DNA of 64,000 nucleotides. It comes from Telopea speciosissima. Lineage: Eukaryota > Streptophyta > Magnoliopsida > Proteales > Proteaceae. Where the stretch lies: positions 55,548,464 through 55,612,463 of the forward strand of contig NC_057917.1 in assembly GCF_018873765.1 (NCBI RefSeq), read 5' to 3'. The translations under genes and the position numbers were made by a program. Positions 36,915 to 48,954 of the stretch are shown one piece after another. The notes under the pieces were generated by a model that ran no database searches, had not been told where the DNA came from, and was given only the letters and a program-made list of their open reading frames with translations. Positions within the stretch are counted from its first letter, which is position 1. Each line of letters begins with the position of its first letter.

Positions 36915-36943
36915 TTTTTTTTTTTTTTTAATTTTTGGTAAAG
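36915..36943 (-). mobile_element. 29-bp LINE-tail micro-insertion with 16-bp target duplication
   Basis: A T run followed by 'aatttttggtaaag' (on the minus strand 'ctttaccaaaaatt' plus an A tail) is flanked by perfect 16-bp repeats aacattagaggatgat at 36899-36914 and 36944-36959. This is what an extremely 5'-truncated LINE insertion looks like. Confidence 0.7.
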
Positions 36944-36959
36944 AACATTAGAGGATGAT

Positions 36960-38560
36960 CAAACTCTACAAAAAAAAACAAGACCCCAGACCAATTAGTG
37001 AGAAAAATGAAACCTCGGCCGACCCAAATAGTTCCAATATAGCATCCCTTATTTTTCTTTTTCGTTAAAAGGATTCATCGATGTCGAGAAGAAAAATGAA
37101 AATACGTAACATCAAAACCTGGGCATTTCTAGACAAAAGATTAGACGAGAAGCAATCCCACCTACGGCTACACCTTCAGCAGAAACTGATCCCCCTTTGC
37201 TAATCGAATCTAAATCTGGGCATGGACATTACGTCCATTCCAAGCTCCTCAAAAATGTACGTATCTTGGGAAATGAACCATAAACTTGCGTCCATTATCT
37301 TTACAAATTCTCTTCAACTTGAGATTCGTCAAATTTGGATGGGCTTGTTTGAGCTTCACGTAGTTAGAATTGCAAAAAGATAAAGGGGATGGGATTGGGG
37401 GTAGAGGAATCTGATAACATAACCAGATGGAGAAGAAGTAGGTGGTGGAAGGTGGGGTTGGGTAGTGGTCATTAATGTTGAAGGAGGTAGCAATAGAGGT
37501 AGGGATGGGGACGGGGTGATGGCCAAAATCGAAGGAGATCGAGGGTGGATATGGGTTCACGGTGTTGGTAAAGATGAAGGGGGGAGTCTAACAATGACAA
37601 ACAGTGAGTTTCATAGAAGTTGTATTGTAATCTGACAACTTTTTCAAAATTTTTGAGCAAATCATATGGAATTATGTAGTTCTTCAATCGGGTCTTAAGC
37701 CTTAATTCTAAGTGGTGACTCCATTTTATATATTGTATGATTCCAAAACCTCTCAATAATTATGCAACCCATTTTATATATACATACACTCTTCTTCCCA
37801 ATCCTCGAAGGGAACCCCGATAGAAACCACATCCAGAGGGTGAGAACCCCCTCTCCCGATCTCTCGTGGCAGACCTTAACAACCACTTACTGAATTCTAT
37901 TGACCAACATTTTTTAAATGAACTTGTAAAATAAACTACACAACTAAAATCCACAAGATTTTCAGATTTCTAAATATAAATAATGAAAGTCGAATTCAAG
38001 CATGAAGGAGTAGTTGAAAAACCATTGGATAGCAACAACTAGATCCAATGGGAATTCTTTATTTCTGTTTGATTTTGTTTTGTTTTATCAAAAGTCAACA
38101 AAGAATATAGTAACTATAAAAAGAATATACAAAATTAACGTCTACACATAACTCAAAAGAAAAAGATACCACTTATCTGTAGTTGATCGAGTAGTTCAAC
38201 CAAGTATGTACAACATTGATTTTGCATGTGAAATGTTGACTGGTCAAACTTTGGTATGCATATATATGATCCAAATCTTTGAAATTGGACTTAGAGTATT
38301 TTTCCAATTGCGTGCAAGGTTGAAAGCTTAAAGCCGAAATCGGTATTTCAAGTGGTAAATATTACATGTGTCAACAGATTAGGTCAACCAATTTTAAAAA
38401 TTTATTGGTTATTTTTTTGTTAGGATTTAGCAATGAATTTTATTTAAAAAGAGTGAATGAAATACATCAAATGGTTAATAAAGCCAAGAGAATTAAAAGA
38501 AAATCAAACTACATCTATTCACCTTTGGCATGACCAATAACAAATAGACAACCTGATCAG
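36960..38560. other. No gene seen
   Basis: AT-rich sequence without recognisable coding regions, RNA genes or clear transposon ends. Short ORFs here show no known motif. Confidence 0.5.
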
Positions 38561-39299
38561 CTAAATCTAAATCTAGGCCTCATTTGAACATCCCAACTGA
38601 TGTCAATTAAAATAAATCTAAGACGCACCTCCCAAACAGTTGATATCCTTGAAAACGCAACATGTTTTGCCAATCTATTGGCAATCACAGTGACCTCACA
38701 AAAGTAATGAGTAACGCTCCAAATAATCTTGTCCAAATACTTTTTAGAATGCAACCATTTTTGCCTAAAACTTCATAAAATGCGTTCCTTGTTATTACTG
38801 TGAGCCACTATCGCTTTTGAGCCATACTCCACCCATAGACAATTAAGAGCCATAGATTTGCAATGTTGATTACTTCTAGAAAAGTAGTAAACTCTGCCCA
38901 ATAATTAGATACAACCCCTTCATATGACATAAAGCATCGAATAAAATTACCATTCATTTATGATTGGAAACCAAATTTTTAATAGAACAACACATGTGAA
39001 TGGTCTAGATCGACCTCACAAGTTTAAAGGAACAACATATTTAAAATTATATATATATTTTCTAACCTCAATTCCTTTTTAATAAGATTCACTTCTTTTA
39101 GTTTTTCAAGTTTTATATTTAATATGATATTTTTAAAAATAAAACAAATTGAGCTTTTGATTTTTAATTTTATAAAGCCCATTGCGTAAGATATTGGAAA
39201 ACCATAGATGTCCTTAACAAACAAAATCTTTGTTTCTAAAACACCAAACACCTCACACCTCCGCCGCCATATTACCAAAAACAAAAAAAAAAAAAATAA

Positions 39300-39765
39300 C
39301 AGCTCTGCCGCCGGAAAACTATCCTTTTCTTACAAAACATTTTTGTTGACCATAGTGGTCAAACATGTTCTTTTGCTATTTCATGTACACCCTATCATCA
39401 TTTGACCCACGTGGGCGCCGTCACAATCTTCCTGTGAGCTGTGCTTTAATGACAATATAGAATCTATTAGCCCATTGTCGCCCCTTCAATCAATAATAGA
39501 CCATTTGGAATTGGAATTCAAATTAGAACACCACCAAAACAAAAAAAAAGCAAAAGGAACAAAACGGAGTTGAATCATCAAAACCTCTAAAACGCGTTCA
39601 AGCAAGCTAGCATCCACAGTTGGTACTACTCGTTCAATTATTTTAGCCCTATATAAAGGCCCCCAAAACTTCCATTCTTGAATCATATCCATTATTTGGA
39701 GTAATAACAAAACGAAGCAATCCCAATACATACTTGTTTAAGTAAGTTTAGGATCGACGTACACT
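39300..39765 (+). promoter_or_regulatory. PME copy 3 promoter region (G-box, TATA box)
   Basis: G-box CACGTG at 39408-39413 in 'tttgacccacgtgggcgcc'; TATA box tatataaag at 39650-39658; ATG at 39766. The downstream tandem duplication begins at 39636, so the TATA box and leader were copied but the G-box was not. Confidence 0.7.
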
Positions 39766-41472
39766 ATGGATAATTATAAGCTTTTCGTCAGAGTTCTTGT
39801 GAGTCTCTCATCTCTTCTTTCATTTGTTTCTTGGGTGGCTAATGCTGACACCATCTCATCATCATCTTGTACCCAAACACCATACCCTCAGATATGTAAT
39901 TCTTTCATTACCTCTAATCCCTTAGCCACCTCAAAAGGTTTCCGTGATGTAGCCCTCACAGTCACTATGAACCAAGCTCAACTAGCCCATAATCACATTT
40001 CATCCATTGACTTGAGCTCTTTCGACCAGCTAGCCAAGGCAGCATGGGCTGATTGTTTGGAGCTATCCAACGACACGGTTAGCAAGCTTAATCGTGTATT
40101 GTTGTCAAACAGTTGGGAAGATACTCAAACATGGCTTAGTGCAGCTGTTGCCAATCACCAAACATGCCAAAATGGGTTTATGGAGCTCAACTCAGCTTCA
40201 TTTATGTCTTCCTTACCTTCCATATTATTGAGTGACTTCTCAAAGTTGCTTAGTAACTCTCTGGCTGTAAACAAGCAGCAGGCAGCTTCAACACTGTCTG
40301 GTGGTCGTAAACAACCAGGTGGTGGTGCCAGACGATTGCTTTCTGATGGGTTCCCATCATGGGTCTCTGCTGCTGATAGAAAGCTTCTCCAATCAACAAC
40401 AGCAACAACAGCAACAACAGCTAATATAGTGGTGGCTGCTGATGGGTCTGGTAATTACAAGACCATCTCTGAAGCTGTGGCTGCTTCATCAAAGCTAAGG
40501 AGTGGGACTTCAAGATTTGTAATATATGTGAAGAAGGGTACTTACAAAGAGAACGTTGAGATTACAAAGTCAATGAAGAATATAATGCTAATTGGAGATG
40601 GGATTGGTGCTACCATCGTTACTGGCGGTAAGAACGTCCAAGATGGTTCCACAACTTTCAGATCCGCCACCGTTGGTAAGCTTTCCTTCTTGAAGCTTCT
40701 ACTTAATTAATTATCAGTTTGAGATATGGATTAACCTCCTCTATTCCTCGTATGACTTACATCTCCTATCTTCACCTTCTCAGCTGCAGTCGGCGACGGC
40801 TTCATCGCCAAGGCCATGACCTTCCAAAACACGGCAGGACCTCAGAAGCATCAAGCGGTCGCATTCCGTTCGGGATCAGACCAATCAGTTTTCTACCAGT
40901 GTAGCTTCCAAGGATACCAAGACACCTTATATGTTCACTCCCAACGCCAGTTCTACCGCAACTGCGACATCTACGGCACCGTAGACTTCATTTTTGGAGA
41001 TGCCGCAGTCGTGTTCCAGAACTGCAACATCTATGTGAGAAAACCCATGAGCAACCAAAAGAACACTATAACGGCTCAAGGGCGGTCTGACCCGAACGAG
41101 AACACCGGAATATCGATCCATAATTGCAAAATTACAGCAGCTTCCGACTTGAAAGCGGTACAGAGTTCATATAAGACTTACTTAGGGAGGCCATGGAAGG
41201 AATACTCAAGGACTGTTGTGATGAAGACTTATCTTGATACCTTGATCGATCCTGCTGGGTGGCTCGAATGGAGTGGGAATTTCGCTCTAACCACTCTTTA
41301 CTACGGAGAGTACGGGAATACAGGTTCGGGCTCCAGCACAAGTGGTCGAGTGAAGTGGAAGGGCTATCATATCATGACCACCTCCGATGCCCAGAAGTTC
41401 ACTGTGCCGAACTTCTTGGGAGGTGGTTCTTGGATTGGAGCCGCCGGAGTCCCATACACTTCCGGGCTATAA
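39766..41472 (+). CDS. Pectin methylesterase with N-terminal inhibitor-like domain, copy 3
   Basis: Exon 1 39766-40675, exon 2 40784-41472, intron 108 bp; 532 aa. Domain order as in copy 1: signal peptide, PMEI-like region with four conserved cysteines, RRLL (189-192), RKLL (205-208), PME catalytic domain with Q327, D350, D371 and R439. The linker is STTATTATTANIVV followed by SEAVAASSKLRSG, like copy 5. It retains the complete upstream promoter. It is the mirror twin of copy 1 (inverted arms) and the tandem twin of copy 4. Exon 2 of copies 3 and 4 differs by one noticed residue (A/V in KIT-A/V-ASD). Confidence 0.96.
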
Positions 41473-42339
41473 ATCTATAACTTGTGTGACAAGAACAAAA
41501 CGTTAACCCTAGTTCGATGGGCTCATTCATTCTAAATTATTTGATTTATAATTTTTTTATTTACATGAACTTCTTGAATAGATTCAAGAGTCATTTCTCA
41601 TGTTTCATGCAATTCTAATCTACTTGTATCGAATTGTCAAATGGTTTGTGTTCAATTCTTTCTGTGTAGAGTTAAGCAATAAAAAAGATTTCTTTATTTG
41701 TTTATTTTATTTTCTTTTGGCCAAATCAACCATAATATGGTGCTTTCCCCCCCCCCCCTCTTGACTGTACATAACTGATAGAGTCTTTTTTCACAATGTG
41801 ATCATACTACCAGATCTGGATACCATAACAAGGGATGTTCCAAATAAGATAAACAAAGGCTCAAGATCATTTACTATTAAGAATTCAACACTAAAATTTC
41901 TCTTTTTTCCTTTTATCAACCATGGATCATCACAAAGATCATTTGTACCATCAGATGAAAGCAAAGAGGAAGCATATTTGATATATAGAAAAGAGGTCAT
42001 TTTATTAATGGATGATGGAATAAGCACATCAGATGAGATCTACAAAAGAGGAGACTCAACCTAAGGAGAACCTAAAAGACCTAACAGATGCAGACCATAT
42101 CCGGTAATATCTTCAGTGTATTTTCTATCTCCGTTCAGAAGTAAAATAGTGCCAAAGTTTCATTAGCAGACTGTGCCAGTAAAACTAGTCTCATCAATTT
42201 AATGATCGTAGTTTAAGGCCTTCAGGCAAATATCGCACACTTCCCTAGCCACAAACATTTCATTGTCCCTTATCCCACTAATACATCGGTAGAGGATTGA
42301 TAGTTACATTGGGCTGTTGTTCCCTAGGGAGAACCTCAG
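41473..42339. other. PME copy 3 3' flank and unassigned spacer
   Basis: The first ~230 bp are the PME 3' UTR region, including 'aagcaataaaaaagat' as a likely polyadenylation signal near 41685. A poly-C run lies at 41748-41758. 41798-42064 has an open frame (88 codons, ending DGISTSDEIYKRGDST) that I do not recognise. It recurs in unit 2 only because the whole segment is duplicated. Confidence 0.45.
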
Positions 42340-43215
42340 ATTTCTTCCCACCTAATAACTATTGTACTACATGCCTCAAATTTGTATACTTGTCGGTGGC
42401 ATGACCCTTCTGTTTGTGAAAATGATAAAACAAGCCTAAGTTATAACACCTTGACTTTGGGTTTATAAGTTGTATGGGCTCCACCTGATCTATCAAACCT
42501 GCCTTGTACAAGCTATTGTAGTGGTTCCAAGAGGCGCTCATTCCCAAGTCTAAAAATTGTCTTTTGGCACATCAAGGGAAGGGGAGCAACATTTAGCTTT
42601 GCCATGTGTGATACTACTGCTATAGGGGAAGAATAATTACCAATGCATTGACTTCTGCATTTTTTTGTTGGTAATTCTTTTTTGCTACAACTAGCCTCAG
42701 ACAAGGATAGTCGAGGTCCTGGAAGATCGTCACGAAAGATACCATCCTCTATCCATTGTGCTGCAACAATTAATCCTTCATAATTATGCTTATTTGGTCC
42801 TTTTTACTGGGTCAGTCCCACATCAAAGCTGCTTTGTCACAGAACCTCTTGAGATAAGACATGCACCCCTCTTCGGGTAATTGTCTTATAGTTTCAAGCT
42901 CTCTGCCACGTCAACTTGATATCAATGTTATATGAGTACTGACAGATGAATGCCTTCATCATATCGTCCCAGGTTCAGGCTTTGGATATTGGTCAGAGTG
43001 CCATTAGCCATTAGTGGCAGTGCTGAATAACGAGAATTGAAATGATTGTCTCAACTATTCATCTATGAATTCTCAAGCCCTTAGTTGTCGAATAAAGGAT
43101 CAAAGGTCGGCTTAGGGACCCCCATCATGTTTAATTTCTCAGAGCTCCCCTCAAAATTTTCCAATAATTTGATGTGGGGGAAAAAACAAAGACCCTCAGT
43201 TTCAATGACTTGATC

Positions 43216-43527
43216 TTTTTTTTTGCTAAGGATCAGCAAGAATATATTAAAGAGGAAAAAAGAATACAAGAATTTAATGTCCAGGCATACCCAGACAGAT
43301 ACAGAAACACCACGCTAAGGCCAAGAGCCTACAGCCAAAAGAAAAACCAAACAAACTAAGGCTCAACAGCAGAGATCCACAGGAGAAACCAAAAGAAAAC
43401 CACTAGTCGAATCTGAATCGAGGCCTACCCTTTGCATCATCAGATAAAAGTCTCCAGGCTGAAGAGGGGAAGTCAGAGACCCAAGGAGAGGACACACCAC
43501 TGTTCACCGCTAACTTAGCAAGAAAAT
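43216..43527 (-). mobile_element. LINE 3' end, unit 1 copy
   Basis: Minus strand: RNase H end (ADFLAKLAVN, WVSDFPSSAWRLL, RPRFRFD), then a 3' UTR with 'ttcttgctgatccttagc' and an A tail (T run at 43216-43224). It lies inside the gag fossil, next to the CACTA remnant. Confidence 0.65.
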
Positions 43528-43890
43528 CTGCTAACGGAAAAATCCACAGCTAAAAATCTGCAGCTATAGATTTGTTGAGGAAAAATCCACAATTAAAAGT
43601 CCACAGTTAGATATTGATGCGGAAAATCCACGATTAAAAATCCATGCACTATAGATTTGTTGTGGAAATATCCGCAACTAAAAGTCCGCACTATAAATTT
43701 GTTGCGAAAAATCCTCACTACAGAGTACCCTTTTCTGCGGTAGGATAACCGCAGACTACAAACTTAGCGATGGCACTTGTAGTTACGGATAGAAAACCAC
43801 AGGTAATCCGTAGCTATAGGCTATTGCTGCGGATTTTTGGATCTATTACTGCGGAAAAAACTGTAGTTATAAGCCCTTTTTGTTGTAGTG
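43528..43890 (-). mobile_element. CACTA (EnSpm) element end with subterminal repeats, unit 1 copy
   Basis: On the minus strand it begins CACTACAACAAAAAGGGC (43890-43873), a standard CACTA terminus. Repeated 'gcggatttttagctg'-like subterminal motifs follow. The other terminus is missing, cut off where the LINE tail starts. No transposase. Confidence 0.75.
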
Positions 43891-45084
43891 ACCCCTTTTA
43901 TATTCCTAACCAGGTGCTCGAGCCGATTGAGTTTCTCCTTTAATTATTGATTCTCTTGATTCCTAGATGGAACCAAAATAAGGGTATTGTCAATTGCTAC
44001 TTCATCTTCCCCTCCCATCAAACTAGGGGAGGAATGATCTGAGGACAACTCCACTGATCATGAATTTCTATTGGACAGGAAACATTCATCTGCGTCTATA
44101 ACATTTCAATGATACCAATCAACATCTACTCTATATTTGTGACTTTTACTTCCATAGGGTCCTGAAATGGTGAAAGATTGCTATTTATACTCATTTTGAC
44201 TGAGGTATTGGAAGGGATGAATGCCTCTTAAGTCTATCAGAATCAGGATCTTGAACCCACATAGGTCATGAACTGGCTACTAAGCTCGACAAAATTCTTG
44301 ATAGATTTTGGCGAGAGTCAAGAGAACCACTTCCTACCAAGTCTTTTTAGTGTTGTCGGGCACACTCTGCAGATGATAGGATCAAGTGCTCTAGTCAGGA
44401 TCATGGTGGACTTGAAGTAGTTTAGATGATCAATTGGATCTGTCTTCCCATCATACAGCTCAAACGTTGGGGGCTTGAACTCGGCTCGGAGCGATGCTTT
44501 CATGATGTCATTAGAGAAATTGAGATCCCCAGTACCCATCTGCCTCTTCCAGACTTTTTGCATTTGCTCATTGAGTTGTTTGCTTAGCCCATCATCCATC
44601 TCCCGTGGTCGTACTTCCTCATGTATTTTTGGGGCTTCAATTCTTCGTGGACTTTGACCTAGTATGTTGTCTTCGACGTCTTGGGAGGTCGACTAGCTAG
44701 AGATGAATCTTCAGCAGACTCATTGACACGATTGGGGGAGGGTTATCTAGAACTGGCTAAACTCGCTCTATTGTGATTTCCCCCATCATTGTGAGTAATT
44801 CACCTTGAGTGGACAGCGATGCCGGGGGTGGATGATCTCGTACTTGGGTAATCTGCCTAACAGCATTACGGAGAAGGTTCTCCATGTTTAGGATCTGCAA
44901 TTGCATCACATCCAAATGAGCATTAGTTGCCGCTACTTGAGGATCAAGGTGGTCAGCGGCAGGTGGATCATGACTCCTGGGTTCAGCTATGCCTCTGGAC
45001 ATATGATTGTGAAACAGAGGAGATCACAGCTTCATTGTTTTGTTTATAATTAATTATTGAGAATATTTCAAATTATTTTAGCCC

Positions 45085-45093
45085 TATATAAAG
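45085..45093 (+). promoter_or_regulatory. PME copy 4 TATA box with truncated promoter
   Basis: The TATA box and leader are identical to copy 3, but everything upstream of 45071 is the end of the gag fossil segment instead of the PME promoter. The G-box found in copies 1-3 is absent. Expression of copy 4 should therefore differ from copy 3 (inference). Confidence 0.8.
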
Positions 45094-45200
45094 GCCCCCA
45101 AAACTTCCATTCTTGAATCATATCCATTATTTGGAGTAATAACAAAACGAAGCAATCCCAATACATACTTGTTTAAGTAAGTTTAGGATCGACGTACACT

Positions 45201-46910
45201 ATGGATAATTATAAGCTTTTCGTCAGAGTTCTTGTGAGTCTCTCATCTCTTCTTTCATTTGTTTCTTGGGTGGCTAATGCTGACACCATCTCATCATCAT
45301 CTTGTACCCAAACACCATACCCTCAGATATGTAATTCTTTCATTACCTCTAATCCCTTAGCCACCTCAAAAGGTTTCCGTGATGTAGCCCTCACAGTCAC
45401 TATGAACCAAGCTCAACTAGCCCATAATCACATTTCATCCATTGACTTGAGCTCTTTCGACCAGCTAGCCAAGGCAGCATGGGCTGATTGTTTGGAGCTA
45501 TCCAACGACACGGTTAGCAAGCTTAATCGTGTATTGTTGTCAAACAGTTGGGAAGATACTCAAACATGGCTTAGTGCAGCTGTTGCCAATCACCAAACAT
45601 GCCAAAATGGGTTTATGGAGCTCAACTCAGCTTCATTTATGTCTTCCTTACCTTCCATATTATTGAGTGACTTCTCAAAGTTGCTTAGTAACTCTCTGGC
45701 TGTAAACAAGCAGCAGGCAGCTTCAACACTGTCTGGCGGTCGTAAACAACCAGGTGGTGGTGCCAGACGATTGCTTTCTGATGGGTTCCCTTCATGGGTC
45801 ACTGCTGCTGATAGAAAGCTTCTTCAATCAACAACAGCAACAGCAGCTTCACAAGCTGCTAATATAGTGGTGGCTGCTGATGGGTCTGGTAATTACAAGA
45901 CCATCTCTCAAGCCCTGTCTGCTTCATCCAAGCTAAGGAGTGGGACTTCAAGATTTGTAATATATGTGAAGAAGGGTACTTACAAAGAGAACGTTGAGAT
46001 TACAAAGTCAATGAAGAATATAATGCTAATTGGAGATGGGATTGGTGCTACCATCGTTACTGGCGGTAAGAACGTCCAAGATGGTTCCACAACTTTCAGA
46101 TCCGCCACCGTTGGTAAGCTTTCCTTCTTGAAGCTTCTACTTAATTAATTATCAGTTTGAGATATGGATTAACCTCCTCTATTCCTCGTATGACTTACAT
46201 CTCCTATCTTCACCTTCTCAGCTGCAGTCGGCGACGGCTTCATCGCCAAGGCCATGACCTTCCAAAACACGGCAGGACCTCAGAAGCATCAAGCGGTCGC
46301 ATTCCGTTCGGGATCAGACCAATCAGTTTTCTACCAGTGTAGCTTCCAAGGATACCAAGACACCTTATATGTTCACTCCCAACGCCAGTTCTACCGCAAC
46401 TGCGACATCTACGGCACCGTAGACTTCATTTTTGGAGATGCCGCAGTCGTGTTCCAGAACTGCAACATCTATGTGAGAAAACCCATGAGCAACCAAAAGA
46501 ACACTATAACGGCTCAAGGGCGGTCTGACCCGAACGAGAACACCGGAATATCGATCCATAATTGCAAAATTACAGTAGCTTCCGACTTGAAAGCGGTACA
46601 GAGTTCATATAAGACTTACTTAGGGAGGCCATGGAAGGAATACTCAAGGACTGTTGTGATGAAGACTTATCTTGATACCTTGATCGATCCTGCTGGGTGG
46701 CTCGAATGGAGTGGGAATTTCGCTCTAACCACTCTTTACTACGGAGAGTACGGGAATACAGGTTCGGGCTCCAGCACAAGTGGTCGAGTGAAGTGGAAGG
46801 GCTATCATATCATGACCACCTCCGATGCCCAGAAGTTCACTGTGCCGAACTTCTTGGGAGGTGGTTCTTGGATTGGAGCCGCCGGAGTCCCATACACTTC
46901 CGGGCTATAA
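45201..46910 (+). CDS. Pectin methylesterase with N-terminal inhibitor-like domain, copy 4
   Basis: Exon 1 45201-46113, exon 2 46222-46910, intron 108 bp; 533 aa. Coding sequence matches copy 3 almost base for base except a block at about 45790-45932. There it reads STTATAASQAANIVV and QALSASSKLRSG, like copy 2. Catalytic residues Q328, D351, D372 and R440, both basic processing sites and the PMEI cysteines are intact. It is a recent tandem copy that kept TATA and leader but not the upstream promoter. The protein should work; whether it is transcribed is the open point. Confidence 0.95.
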
Positions 46911-47779
46911 ATCTATAACTTGTGTGACACGAACAAAACGTTAACCCTAGTTCGATGGGCTCATTCATTCTAAATTATTTGATTTATAATTTTTTTATTT
47001 ACATGAACTTCTTGAATAGATTCAAGAGTCATTTCTCATGTTTCATGCAATTCTAATCTACTTGTATCGAATTGTCAAATGGTTTGTGTTCAATTCTTTC
47101 TGTGTAGAGTTAAGCAATAAAAAAGATTTCTTTATTTGTTTATTTTATTTTCTTTTGGCCAAATCAACCATAATATGGTGCTTTCCCCCCCCCCCCCCTC
47201 TTGACTGTACATAACTGATAGAGTCTTTTTTCACAATGTGATCATACTACCAGATCTGGATACCATAACAAGGGATGTTCCCAAATAAGATAAACAAAGG
47301 CTCAAGATCATTTACTATTAAGAATTCAACACTAAAATTTCTCTTTTTTCCTTTTATCAACCATGGATCATCACAAAGATCATTTGTACCATCAGATGAA
47401 AGCAAAGAGGAAGCATATTTGATATATAGAAAAGAGGTCATTTTATTAATGGATGATGGAATAAGCACATCAGATGAGATCTACAAAAGAGGAGACTCAA
47501 CCTAAGGAGAACCTAAAAGACCTAACAGATGCAGACCATATCCGGTAATATCTTCAGTGTATTTTCTATCTCCGTTCAGAAGTAAAATAGTGCCAAAGTT
47601 TCATTAGCAGACTGTGCCAGTAAAACTAGTCTCATCAATTTAATGATCGTAGTTTAAGGCCTTCAGGCAAATATCGCACACTTCCCTAGCCACAAACATT
47701 TCATTGTCCCTTATCCCACTAATACATCGGTAGAGGATTGATAGTTACATTGGGCTGTTGTTCCCTAGGGAGAACCTCA
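46911..47779. other. PME copy 4 3' flank and spacer (duplicate of 41473-42339)
   Basis: Same content as in unit 1, including the likely polyadenylation signal near 47123 and a poly-C run (47186-47198) longer than in unit 1. No independent gene. Confidence 0.5.
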
Positions 47780-48643
47780 GATTTCTTCCCACCTAATAAC
47801 TATTGTACTACATGCCTCAAATTTGTATACTTGTCGGTGGCATGACCCTTCTGTTTGTGAAAATGATAAAACAAGCCTAAGTTATAACACCTTGACTTTG
47901 GGTTTATAAGTTGTATGGGCTCCACCTGATCTATCAAACCTGCCTTGTACAAGCTATTGTAGTGGTTCCAAGAGGCGCTCATTCCCAAGTCTAAAAATTG
48001 TCTTTTGGCACATCAAGGGAAGGGGAGCAACATTTAGCTTTGCCATGTGTGATACTACTGCTATAGGGGAAGAATAATTACCAATGCATTGACTTCTGCA
48101 TTTTTTTGTTGGTAATTCTTTTTTGCTACAACTAGCCTCAGACAAGGATAGTCGAGGTCCTGGAAGATCGTCACGAAAGATACCATCCTCTATCCATTGT
48201 GCTGCAACAATTAATCCTTCATAATTATGCTTATTTGGTCCTTTTTACTGGGTCAGTCCCACATCAAAGCTGCTTTGTCACAGAACCTCTTGAGATAAGA
48301 CATGCACCCCTCTTCGGGTAATTGTCTTATAGTTTCAAGCTCTCTGCCACGTCAACTTGATATCAATGTTATATGAGTACTGACAGATGAATGCCTTCAT
48401 CATATCGTCCCAGGTTCGGGCTTTGGATATTGGTCAGAGTGCCATTAGCCATTAGTGGCAGTGCTGAATAACGAGAATTTAACTATTCATCTATGAATTC
48501 TCAAGCCCTTAGTTGTCGAATAAAGGATCAAAGGTCGGCTTAGGGACCCCCATCATGTTTAATTTCTCAGAGCTCCCCTCAAAATTTTCCAATAATTTGA
48601 TGTGGGGGAAAAAACAAAGACCCTCAGTTTCAATGACTTGATC

Positions 48644-48954
48644 TTTTTTTTTGCTAAGGATCAGCAAGAATATATTAAAGAGAAAAAAAGAATACAAGAA
48701 TTTAATGTCCAGGCATACCCAGACAGATACAGAAACACCACGCTAAGGCCAAGAGCCTACAGCCAAAAGAAAAACCAAACAAACTAAGGCTCAACAGCAG
48801 AGATCCACAGGAGAAACCAAAAGAAAACCACTAGTCGAATCTGAATCGAGGCCTACCCTTTGCATCATCAGATAAAAGTCTCCAGGCTGAAGAGGGGAAG
48901 TCAGAGACCCAAGGAGAGGACACACCACTGTTCGCCGCTAACTTAGCAAGAAAA
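48644..48954 (-). mobile_element. LINE 3' end, unit 2 copy
   Basis: Duplicate of the LINE tail at 43216-43527, with T run at 48644-48652 and the same RNase H end. Confidence 0.6.

Larger units (their letters stand above)
38561..41525. repeat. Right arm of the large inverted duplication (pairs with 18004-21052)
   Basis: Mirror copy of the PME1 unit. It contains the LINE RNase H remnant on the minus strand (about 38561-38960, with LAKHVAFSRISTVWEVRLRF), the AT-rich spacer, the G-box promoter and PME gene 3. In the promoter the long poly-T/poly-A tracts of the left arm are shorter. Outside the arms the flanks differ. Confidence 0.8.
42340..45002 (-). mobile_element. Ty3/gypsy gag-region fossil, unit 1 copy
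   Basis: On the minus strand, N-terminal gag-like sequence (44760-45002, SRGIAEPRSHDPP) is followed by a retrotransposon gag domain (44318-44599, FKPPTFELYDGKTDPIDHL) and a region with 'FHKQKGHATDKY' (42360-42550), which resembles the gag/protease linker of Tat-like elements. No pol or LTRs are seen. A CACTA end and a LINE tail are inserted in it. Broken in several places. The whole fossil is copied in unit 2. Confidence 0.7.
39636..45070. repeat. Tandem duplication, unit 1 (about 5.4 kb)
   Basis: It runs from just upstream of the PME copy 3 TATA box through the gene, its 3' flank and the gag/CACTA/LINE relic. The copy begins again at 45071 with an offset of 5435 bp. AATT is shared at 39636-39639, 45071-45074 and 50524-50527, i.e. 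at both breakpoints and the join. Identity is near-complete, so the event is recent. Confidence 0.9.

Noticed and set aside
41798-42064. 88-codon ORF present in both tandem units
   Set aside because: The two copies come from one recent duplication, so identity gives no evidence of coding selection, and no motif is recognised.
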